From assembly GCA_934504345.1 (NCBI GenBank), contig CAKSVR010000024.1, forward strand, positions 1 through 34,913: a DNA stretch of 34,913 bases. Direction: 5' to 3'. Under the pieces are notes generated by a model, which was not told the origin of the DNA, searched no databases, and was given only the letters and a program-made list of their open reading frames with translations. The position numbers were made by a program, and so were the translations under genes. Source of the DNA: an uncultured Agathobaculum sp. (GTDB lineage: Bacteria; Bacillota; Clostridia; Oscillospirales; Butyricicoccaceae). Shown here piece by piece: positions 1-6,331 of this stretch. Numbering within the stretch: the stretch's first letter is position 1; each line of letters begins with the position of its first letter.

Positions 1-1842
1 ATTCACGACATCACCACGATGGACGTATTCTTCCTGCACAAGTTCCAGAACATCATCGACATGGAGAAGGAGCTGGCTGCAGCTGACAAGATCGACTCCG
101 ACCTGTACATCCGCGCCAAGAAGATGGGCTTCCTTGACAAGACCATCGAGCAGCTGTCCGGAAAGGACATTTCGGACGTAAAGCGTCTGCCGGTATACAA
201 GATGGTTGATACCTGCGCCGCTGAGTTCGAGGCAGAAACCCCGTATTACTACTCCACCTACGATGACGAAACCGAGGTCGCACCGCCGACCGGCAAGAAA
301 AAGGTTCTCGTTCTGGGCTCCGGCCCGATCCGTATCGGTCAGGGCATCGAGTTCGACTACTGCTCGGTTCACGCTGTCTGGGCGCTCCAGAAGCTGGGCT
401 GCGAAACCGTTATCATCAACAACAACCCGGAAACCGTTTCCACCGACTTTGACACCGCGGACCGTCTGTACTTCGAGCCGCTGACACCGGAGGACGTTAC
501 CGGCGTTGTCGAGGCCGAGAAGCCGGATTACGCTATCGTGCAGTTCGGCGGCCAGACCGCCATCAACCTTGCGGCGCACCTTGAGAAGCTGGGCGTTCCG
601 ATCCTCGGCACGCCGGCATGGTCGATCGATGCCGCCGAGGACCGTGAAAAGTTCGACGTTATCCTTGAAAAGTGCGGTATCCCGCGTCCGGCAGGCCACA
701 CGGTTATGACCGAGGAAGAAGCTGTCAAGGCGGCTGACGAGCTCGGCTATCCGGTTCTCGTTCGTCCGTCCTACGTTCTGGGCGGTCAGGGCATGGAGAT
801 TGCCTACAAGGAGTCCGATGTCCGCGAGTTCATGCAGGTCATCACCCGCAACAAGGTCGAGAACCCGGTTCTGGTCGATAAGTACATGATGGGCCGCGAG
901 ATCGAGGTCGATGCCATCTGCGACGGCGACGACATCCTCATCCCGGGCATCATGGAGCACTTCGAGCGCGCAGGCGTCCACTCCGGCGACTCCATCTCCA
1001 TCTATCCGTCTATCAACATCGAGCAGAAGCACAAGGACACCCTCATCAGGTACACCGAGGCACTCGCGAAGAACCTCGCCGTTCTCGGTCTGGTCAACAT
1101 CCAGTTCGTGCTGTACAATGACCAGATCTACGTTATCGAGGTCAATCCGCGTTCCTCCCGTACCGTGCCGTACATCTCCAAGGTAACGGGCGTGCCGATG
1201 GTCGATCTGGCTACCCGCTGTATGTTCGGCGAGAAGCTGCGCGACATGGGCTGCGGCACCGGCCTGCATCCGGAGAGCGACCACTACGCCGTCAAGGTTC
1301 CGGTATTCTCGTTCCAGAAGCTGCGCGATCTGGATACCCAGCTTGGCCCTGAGATGAAGTCCACCGGCGAGGTGCTCGGCGTTGCCAAGACCTTCCGTGA
1401 GGCACTGCTCAAGGGTCTGACCGGCGCAGGCTTCCAGATGAAGAAGAAGGGCGCTGTCCTCATTTCTGTCCGCGACTCGGACAAGCAGGAGGCTATCCGC
1501 ATCGGTGAGCGCTTTGAGGCCCTCGGCTTTGACATTTACGCCACCAGCGGCACCGCGAACGTGCTCAACCGCCATATGGTCGCCACCAACGCCATCCGCA
1601 ACGTGGACGAGCCCTCCCCGAACATCATCGACCTCATCGAGTCCGGCAAGATCGATTACGTTGTTGCCACCTCGGTCAAGGGCCGTCATCCGGAGCTCGG
1701 CTCGGTACACATCCGCCGCACTGCGGTCGAGCGTGCTATCCCGTGCCTGACCTCGATGGATACGGTTGCCGCGCTGCTGCGCTGCCTTGAGGGCGATATT
1801 AAGATCGAAAACTGCGAAATGGTGGACATCAATACCATCTGA
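1..1842 (+). CDS. carB: Carbamoyl-phosphate synthase large subunit, C-terminal 613 residues (5' end outside window)
   Basis: The frame is open from base 1 and ends at TGA 1840-1842. The family is about 1,070 residues long, so roughly the first 450 lie upstream of the window. CarB uses ammonia from CarA, bicarbonate and two ATP to make carbamoyl phosphate for pyrimidines and arginine. The fragment begins in the oligomerisation region (FFLHKFQNIIDMEKEL). At about residue 100 it enters the second synthetase half with the typical GSGPIRIGQGIEFDYC segment. It continues through the second ATP-grasp domain (RPSYVLGGQGMEI, then IEVNPRSSRTVPYISK) and ends in the allosteric MGS-like domain (about residues 475-613). 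The ATG at 19 is an internal Met, not a start. A terminator carrying an inserted 222-bp element follows directly. No defect is visible in the part present. Confidence 0.97.
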   Translation: MHDITTMDVFFLHKFQNIIDMEKELAAADKIDSDLYIRAKKMGFLDKTIEQLSGKDISDVKRLPVYKMVDTCAAEFEAETPYYYSTYDDETEVAPPTGKKKVLVLGSGPIRIGQGIEFDYCSVHAVWALQKLGCETVIINNNPETVSTDFDTADRLYFEPLTPEDVTGVVEAEKPDYAIVQFGGQTAINLAAHLEKLGVPILGTPAWSIDAAEDREKFDVILEKCGIPRPAGHTVMTEEEAVKAADELGYPVLVRPSYVLGGQGMEIAYKESDVREFMQVITRNKVENPVLVDKYMMGREIEVDAICDGDDILIPGIMEHFERAGVHSGDSISIYPSINIEQKHKDTLIRYTEALAKNLAVLGLVNIQFVLYNDQIYVIEVNPRSSRTVPYISKVTGVPMVDLATRCMFGEKLRDMGCGTGLHPESDHYAVKVPVFSFQKLRDLDTQLGPEMKSTGEVLGVAKTFREALLKGLTGAGFQMKKKGAVLISVRDSDKQEAIRIGERFEALGFDIYATSGTANVLNRHMVATNAIRNVDEPSPNIIDLIESGKIDYVVATSVKGRHPELGSVHIRRTAVERAIPCLTSMDTVAALLRCLEGDIKIENCEMVDINTI

Positions 1843-1855
1843 TCGCAGCATAGAA

Positions 1856-1883
1856 AAAGGAACCCGAAAATTCGGGTTCCTTT
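1856..1883 (+). terminator. carB terminator hairpin, left copy of a duplicated palindrome
   Basis: This is a 28-base palindrome with 13-bp arms (AAAGGAACCCGAA / TTCGGGTTCCTTT) and a 2-base loop. It starts 14 bases after the carB stop. An identical 28-base copy lies at 2106-2133. The 222-bp element sits exactly between the two, so this copy is read as one half of a target-site duplication. Only three T residues follow before the element begins. Confidence 0.85.
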
Positions 1884-2105
1884 CAGTTTGTCAAAAAAGT
1901 CGGTGTTGAACCAATTTTATCATATCGCGCGGCAGCGCGCATTAAATAGAATTTGCTTTGCAAATTCATAAAAACCGGGAGCGTGTATCTCGGTTTTTAT
2001 ACCTTAAGAGGGAAAAAGTTTCCGTATGGGAACTTTTGGACGACTTTGGAACGGCCTACGGTCCGTTCCTGCTTGTCGGCGAAACTGTAGTTTCGCGACA
2101 GCCTG
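1884..2105 (+). mobile_element. 222-bp terminator-embedded element, copy 1
   Basis: The core begins CAGTTTGTC and ends GACAGCCTG, giving imperfect 9-bp terminal inverted repeats (7 of 9 match). It lies between two identical copies of the 28-bp carB terminator palindrome. By hand alignment it differs from copy 3 at 2 of 222 positions and from copy 2 at about 10. Inside is a run of about six short inverted repeats, including GAATTTGC/GCAAATTC, AAAAACCG/CGGTTTTT, AAAAGTTTCC/GGGAACTTTT, GGAACGG/CCGTTCC and GCGAAACT/AGTTTCGC. There is no transposase, so it would be non-autonomous (MITE-like) or move by an unknown route. It has the same orientation as carB. Confidence 0.85.
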
Positions 2106-2133
2106 AAAGGAACCCGAAAATTCGGGTTCCTTT
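2106..2133. terminator. carB/recG convergent terminator, right copy of the duplicated palindrome
   Basis: This is the second identical copy of the 28-base palindrome, here followed on the plus strand by TTTTTTG. It lies 7 bases from the recG stop on the other strand and can serve both convergent genes. Together with 1856-1883 it brackets the 222-bp element. Confidence 0.85.
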
Positions 2134-2140
2134 TTTGTTT

Positions 2141-4192
2141 TCAGTTAAACGCCTCATCATTCTGCGCGGCGAACATCCGCTGTACGCGGTCGAGCAGCAC
2201 CGGATAGCCTGCAAGTGCAGGGTCTGCGGCAAGGATGGCCTCGGCCTCCTCGCGGGCGCTCTGCATGAGCGCAAGGTCTGCCGCGAGATCGGCCGCGTGC
2301 AGGGCGGGCAGACCGTGCTGCCGCTGGCCAAAAAAGTCGCCCGGACCGCGCTGCGCGAGGTCGGCGCGTGCGACCTCAAAGCCGTCGCCTGTTTTGCACA
2401 GGATACGCAGGCGCTCCCGCGCGACCTGTCCCTTGTCCGCACCGAAGAACACGCAGTAGGACTGCCGCGTGCCGCGGCCGACACGCCCGCGCAGCTGGTG
2501 CAGCTGCGACAGGCCGAATCGGTCAGCATCCTCGACCACCATCAGATTGGCGTTCGGTACGTCCACGCCGACCTCGATCACCGTCGTTGCGACCAGAATA
2601 TCGTAGTTTTTCGCCGCGAAATCGCGCATGACCTGATCTTTTTCCGCGTTTTTCATCCGTCCGTGCAGCACGGCCACCCGCCGGTGCGGGAGCAGCTTTT
2701 GCAGGTCTTTCGCGTGCTGTTCGGCGCTTTTCAGCTTGCTTTCTCCGTTTTCGCTGTCCTCTACGAGCGGACACACGACGTAGACCTGTCCGCCGAGGCC
2801 AATTTGCTTGTCGATGAACGCCGTGATGCGCTTTCGCATATTTTCACCGACCGCATAGGTTTCGACCGGGCTTCTGCCGGGCGGGATTTCGTCCAGCACG
2901 GACACATCGAGGTCGCCGTACATGATGAGCGCCAGCGTGCGCGGGATGGGCGTAGCCGACATAACGAGAACGTGCGGCGAGGCGCCCTTCGCGGAGAGCG
3001 CGGCACGCTGCGCCACACCGAAACGGTGCTGCTCATCCGCGATCACCGCGCCCAGCCGGTGGAACTGCACGCCCTGCTGAATGAGCGCGTGCGTGCCCAC
3101 GACCACCTGCGCCGCGCCCGTTTCGATGGCGGCGAGCGCCGCCCGCTTCTGTGCGGCCGTCATCGAGCCGGTGAGCAGTGTGCACGAGATGCCCAGCTTG
3201 TCCAGCATGGGCGCGAGCGTTTCTGCGTGCTGTGCGGCGAGTATCTCGGTCGGCGCCATGAATGCCGCCTGCCAGCCGTTCTGCGCGGCCAGCGCGCACA
3301 GGCCCGCTGCCACGACCGTCTTGCCTGAGCCGACATCGCCCTGCACAAGTCGGTTCATCGGCCGGCCCGAGGCACAGTCCGCCGCAATTTCCATAATCGC
3401 GCGCCGCTGTGCACCGGTCGGCTGGAACGGCAGCGTTTCAAAGAACGCCTCCAGCCCGTTTTGTTCAAAAACAATGCCGGAATCGGCTTTTCGGCGCTCT
3501 TTAAGCTGCTGTAAGCCGCAGCAGAGCAGAAAAAGCTCCTCGAACACCATGCGCCGCCGCGCCTCGGCCACATCAGCCTTGGTTTTCGGCCGATGGATGG
3601 CGGAAAGCGCATCTGCGGCATCCGGCAGGCGGTATTTCGCCCGCAGAAGTTCGGGGATCGGGTCGGGCCACTCCCCTGTCAGGGTGTCCAGCGCGGCATC
3701 GGTCACACGCTCGAGGTCGCGCTGGGTCAGTCCCGCCGTCAGCGGGTACACGGGCACGATGCGGCCCGGATGGTCGGCATCCGGCGCGACCTTTTCCGAC
3801 TGCGGCGAAACCAGCGTGCGCCCGCGCCCGAAGCCCTGCACCTTGCCGTAGAACACATACTCCTGTCCCACGCGGAGCTGCGCCGCGGCATAGGGATTGT
3901 TGAAGTAGGTGACGTTCAGCGTGCCGGTTTCGTCGTAGATGGTACACTTGACCAGTGTCAGACCCTTGCGGATGCGGTTGACCTTGGGCTCAGTGCCGAC
4001 CACGGCGCGCACGGCGTACTTGTCCTCCATCTCGATCTCGTCGATGGGCGTGATGTGCGTGCGGTCCTCGTAGTCGCGCGGATAGGTTTCAAGCGCATCC
4101 CGCAGGGTGCGTATATGCAGTTTTTCGAGCAGCTTCGCTTTTTTCGGGCCGATGCCCTTGACGAACTGAATGCTGTCCTCGACCGATGGCAT
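2141..4192 (-). CDS. recG: ATP-dependent DNA helicase RecG
   Basis: A 683-residue protein, the usual RecG length. RecG remodels stalled replication forks and Holliday junctions in recombinational repair. Visible parts are an N-terminal helix-hairpin-helix-like stretch (FVKGIGPKKAKLLEKL, residues 10-25), an OB/wedge domain at about 50-160, Walker A GDVGSGKT (285-292), the DEQH box (386-389), SATPIPRTLALIMYGD, and the helicase C-terminal motif QLRGRVGRG. The start ATG at 4190-4192 has AAAGGAG about 7 bases upstream on the minus strand. RecG is often found near yloU/yloV in Firmicutes. Here lexA and a 740-bp structured repeat lie between them. It is probably read from lexA or from a promoter at the edge of the repeat. 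Confidence 0.97.
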   Translation of the reverse strand: MPSVEDSIQFVKGIGPKKAKLLEKLHIRTLRDALETYPRDYEDRTHITPIDEIEMEDKYAVRAVVGTEPKVNRIRKGLTLVKCTIYDETGTLNVTYFNNPYAAAQLRVGQEYVFYGKVQGFGRGRTLVSPQSEKVAPDADHPGRIVPVYPLTAGLTQRDLERVTDAALDTLTGEWPDPIPELLRAKYRLPDAADALSAIHRPKTKADVAEARRRMVFEELFLLCCGLQQLKERRKADSGIVFEQNGLEAFFETLPFQPTGAQRRAIMEIAADCASGRPMNRLVQGDVGSGKTVVAAGLCALAAQNGWQAAFMAPTEILAAQHAETLAPMLDKLGISCTLLTGSMTAAQKRAALAAIETGAAQVVVGTHALIQQGVQFHRLGAVIADEQHRFGVAQRAALSAKGASPHVLVMSATPIPRTLALIMYGDLDVSVLDEIPPGRSPVETYAVGENMRKRITAFIDKQIGLGGQVYVVCPLVEDSENGESKLKSAEQHAKDLQKLLPHRRVAVLHGRMKNAEKDQVMRDFAAKNYDILVATTVIEVGVDVPNANLMVVEDADRFGLSQLHQLRGRVGRGTRQSYCVFFGADKGQVARERLRILCKTGDGFEVARADLAQRGPGDFFGQRQHGLPALHAADLAADLALMQSAREEAEAILAADPALAGYPVLLDRVQRMFAAQNDEAFN

Positions 4193-4235
4193 GGGGATTC
4201 TCCTTTGACAAAGGGAATTTTTGATTTATCGATAC

Positions 4236-4976
4236 TCGGCAGTAGCTTTCCGGTGCAACCGAGTCGCGTAAGCGATACGCCGTTGCCGGGCGGCAGCCCA
4301 TTCCTCGGTATCCGTTCTCCGGTGCAACCGAGTTGCGTGAGCAATACGCCGTTGCCGGGCTGGGATTTCGCCGCCTGCGGGCGGCGGGAACGGTTTCCAA
4401 AAGGATAGACACCCCCTACGGTGGTTTCTATCCTCTTGGGACTCCATCTTCCGCCCTTTTGGGATACCTCGGAGCGACGGAACGTTCCGTTCCTACATAG
4501 AGGTGGGACCGAAAAAGGAGAACGGCAGTACCGTTACCAGCTCGTAGGCCGCAAAGCGCCATTCCTTTCACAGCTGCGCTCAAGCCGTTAGAGCTCTGCT
4601 ACGCCCAGTTACGCAAAACCAGTGCAATCTGCCGCGACCACGCCGCGACAGCGCGGAAAACAGAAGCCGATACCCGTTCCTTTATGCGAGTTACCTATGA
4701 AGTAGGGCCGTCAGGCCCGTTCGCGAGGCTGCTGAGGGAAAGATAGGAGTTCAAAGAGGAAAGGAAACCGTAAGTGTCCTTTCCTTTTTGCCCCAGCGCC
4801 GGGGCGGCGCAACGTTCCCGCCGCTCGCAAGCGGCGAAACTCCCCAGCCCGGAAAGGGCGTATTGCTTCGCAACTCGTGTGCACCAGACAAAGCGTGCAG
4901 GAAAACGCGGGCTGCCGCCCAGCTGCGGCGCAGCGCTCACGCGCCTCGCGTGCACCGGAAAGCGGCTGCTGTGTGT
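4236..4976. repeat. Composite structured repeat 1 (two inverted repeat-array arms around a non-coding centre)
   Basis: This fills the whole recG-lexA gap. The left arm (about 4236-4390, plus orientation) holds two tandem units 68 bases apart. Each has a GGTGCAACCGAGT core followed by a small stem whose arms co-vary (TCGC/GCGA versus TTGC/GCAA). The right arm (about 4790-4976) is the same array inverted, with TTGC-TTC-GCAA. The centre (4392-4728) matches 9747-10090 almost base for base over long stretches and carries hairpins such as AACGG/CCGTT and GGGCC/GGCCC. No reading frame is conserved between the two composites. It could be a non-autonomous mobile element or a large structured RNA; the sequence alone does not decide. 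Confidence 0.75.
4757..4789 (+). terminator. Terminator-like hairpin closing the conserved centre of composite repeat 1
   Basis: Arms AGGAAAGGA (4757-4765) and TCCTTTCCT (4777-4785) are followed by TTTT. It would stop plus-strand transcripts of the conserved centre. Read on the minus strand, its loop carries the ACTTACGG motif that recurs in the other arms of this repeat family with different stems. Confidence 0.6.
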
Positions 4977-4984
4977 CGGCACGC

Positions 4985-5575
4985 TTAATACTCTCGGTAA
5001 ACCGCCTTGACCACACCGAGGATCTGGCATCCGGTGCCATTGATCGGCGGATACGCCGGGTTCTCCGGCATGAGCCACACACCGTCCGGCGTGATGTTCA
5101 GCGTTTTACAGGTGGCCTCGTCCTCGAGAAGTGCGATGACAATATCGCCGTTGCGGGCCTGCACATCCTGCCGGATGATGACCAGATCGTCATCCATAAT
5201 GCCCACGCCGATCATCGAATCGCCGCGGATACGCAGCGCGTAGTATTCGCCGCCGCCTGCTGCTGGCTCATACGGCACATAGCCGATATGCTCCTCGACT
5301 GCGAGGATCGGCATACCAGCGGTGACGCGGCCCAAAATCGGCACGCGCGGCACCATCGAAGGCCCGCTCACCGGTGTCAGCGCCCGCGATTTATGCTCGT
5401 TTGGCTCCAGATAACCGGCCTCCTGCAATTTCTTCAGGTGCGCGTGTACGGTGGACGGCGACCGCAGTCCCATCTCCGCACCGATCTCGCGCACCGAGGG
5501 CGGATAGCCGTGCTCGAGTGAATAGCTGCTTATATAATCCAGTATCTGCTGTTGTTTGGCGGAAATCTTTTTCAT
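4985..5575 (-). CDS. lexA: LexA, SOS-response repressor and self-cleaving protease
   Basis: A 196-residue protein. LexA binds SOS boxes and cleaves itself when RecA is activated by single-stranded DNA. The winged-helix DNA-binding domain includes SVREIGAEMGLRSPSTVHAHL (about residues 27-47). The Ala86-Gly87 cleavage site is in RVTAGMP, catalytic Ser120 is in IRGDSMI, and Lys157 is in ATCKTLN. The frame is open to an upstream ATG at 5608. I chose the ATG at 5575 because AAGGAG lies 8 bases before it, the family starts MKKIS-like, and the longer start would fall inside a LexA box. The stop lies about 10 bases from the inverted arm of composite repeat 1. The gene is almost certainly autoregulated. 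Confidence 0.96.
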   Translation of the reverse strand: MKKISAKQQQILDYISSYSLEHGYPPSVREIGAEMGLRSPSTVHAHLKKLQEAGYLEPNEHKSRALTPVSGPSMVPRVPILGRVTAGMPILAVEEHIGYVPYEPAAGGGEYYALRIRGDSMIGVGIMDDDLVIIRQDVQARNGDIVIALLEDEATCKTLNITPDGVWLMPENPAYPPINGTGCQILGVVKAVYREY

Positions 5576-5602
5576 TTTCGGCACTCCTTGCTGTTTCCGT
5601 CG

Positions 5603-5614
5603 GAACATACGTTC
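5603..5614. promoter_or_regulatory. LexA (SOS) box 1
   Basis: GAACATACGTTC is a close match to the Gram-positive SOS box (GAAC-N4-GTTC). It sits between the lexA transcription start region and its ribosome-binding site, a position where LexA would block transcription. Confidence 0.9.
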
Positions 5615-5628
5615 GTATTTTCCTCTAT

Positions 5629-5657
5629 ATTATACCGCATCGCCGTGCAATAAGCAA
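5629..5657 (-). promoter_or_regulatory. lexA promoter
   Basis: On the minus strand, TTGCTT (5652-5657) and a perfect TATAAT (5629-5634) are separated by 17 bases. The -35 hexamer overlaps LexA box 2 and the start region lies just before box 1, which fits autorepression. Confidence 0.85.
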
Positions 5658-5670
5658 ACATTTGTTTGCT
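5653..5670. promoter_or_regulatory. LexA (SOS) box 2
   Basis: AGCAAACATTTGTTTGCT is an 18-base inverted repeat resembling the SOS consensus, with CAAAC/GTTTG half-sites in place of CGAAC/GTTCG. It overlaps the lexA -35 box. The two boxes are about 52 bases apart centre to centre, roughly five helical turns. Confidence 0.75.
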
Positions 5671-5770
5671 CGAGCAGCAGAAAATTTCCGCGTTAATCAA
5701 CACATCCGGCATCTTTATCCGCTTTTCTGCCGCCGTGTCGAGGAAAAACGCAAATTCATCCTCTGTTTGC

Positions 5771-5799
5771 TTGTATTTTACACGATTTTGTTATATCAT
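5771..5799 (+). promoter_or_regulatory. Promoter of yloU-fakA
   Basis: TTGTAT (5771-5776) and TATCAT (5794-5799) are spaced by 17 bases and divergent from the lexA promoter. The leader of about 90 bases contains AGCAGG/CCTGCT arms that could pair. Bases 5676-5770 show no gene. Confidence 0.6.
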
Positions 5800-5894
5800 A
5801 TAAACAGCAAAACTATTGCTTTCAGCAGGAGAAACCGCCTTGCAGCGCGGCTTGCCTGCTCCATTGCAACAAAAACTCGCAGGGAGGTTTTTCT

Positions 5895-6245
5895 ATGACC
5901 ATCAAGACCGATCTCGGATATATCGACATTACCAACGAGGTGCTGGCCGGCATTGCGGGCTATGCGGCATCCTCCTGCTTCGGTGTCAAAGGCATGACCA
6001 TCCGTTCCATGTCGGACGGCCTCGCCCATCTGCTCGGACTGGAGAACCAGTCGCGCGGCGTGAAAGTCACCGAGGCTGTGGACGGCGGCGTGAACATCGA
6101 CCTGCATATCGCGGTCGAGCACGGCGTGAACATTTCCACCGTCTGCCGCTCCATCATCGGCGAGGTGCGCTACAACGTCGAGCGCCTGACCGGTGTGGAC
6201 GTAAAAAATGTTGACATCTATGTAGAGAGCATCAAAGCGGACTAA
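5895..6245 (+). CDS. yloU: Asp23/Gls24 family envelope-stress protein (YloU-like)
   Basis: A 116-residue protein of the Asp23/Gls24 (DUF322) family. It opens with LGYIDITNEVLAGIAGYAASSCFGVKGM and ends with GVDVKNVDIYVESI, both typical of the family. Members are cytoplasmic or membrane-associated small proteins induced by cell-envelope or alkaline stress. Their molecular function is not settled. AGGGAGG precedes the ATG at 5895. It sits directly before fakA/yloV, a pairing found across Firmicutes and probably an operon, although two hairpins lie between the genes. No transmembrane segment is visible. Confidence 0.92.
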   Translation: MTIKTDLGYIDITNEVLAGIAGYAASSCFGVKGMTIRSMSDGLAHLLGLENQSRGVKVTEAVDGGVNIDLHIAVEHGVNISTVCRSIIGEVRYNVERLTGVDVKNVDIYVESIKAD

Positions 6246-6257
6246 ACCCGCTCGAAC

Positions 6258-6278
6258 AAGGGCCATCTGTGCCCTTTT
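6258..6278 (+). terminator. Weak intercistronic hairpin between yloU and fakA
   Basis: AAGGGC/GCCCTT arms with a 7-base loop are followed by TTCT. A second hairpin, TGCCGCA/TGCGGCA, follows at once. These may reduce, rather than stop, read-through into fakA, or set different levels for the two genes. Confidence 0.4.
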
Positions 6279-6331
6279 CTGCCGCATTTGGCTTGCGGCA
6301 ACACCTTTTACTTTTTAGGAGAGTTAGATAA

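Noticed and set aside
1955..2110. A reading frame through the 222-bp element (starting MQIHKNRERVSRFLYLKREK in copies 1 and 3) is open in all three copies
   Set aside because: It starts with TTG, has no ribosome-binding site, runs through hairpins and ends in whatever flank follows. With copies 96-99% identical, an open frame shared by three is weak evidence. Left uncalled.
4236..4370. 68-bp tandem units considered as CRISPR repeats
   Set aside because: Only two units per array, with spacing and spacer sequence conserved between loci and no cas genes.
4236..4440. Short shared reading frame (begins MESQEDRNHRRG) in both composite repeats, minus strand
   Set aside because: Shared only because the DNA is a repeat. 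It is out of frame between copies beyond the first part, with no ribosome-binding site and arginine-rich filler composition.
5576..5608. Longer lexA start at 5608
   Set aside because: The extra 11 residues would be encoded within LexA box 1, and the ATG at 5575 has a proper ribosome-binding site.
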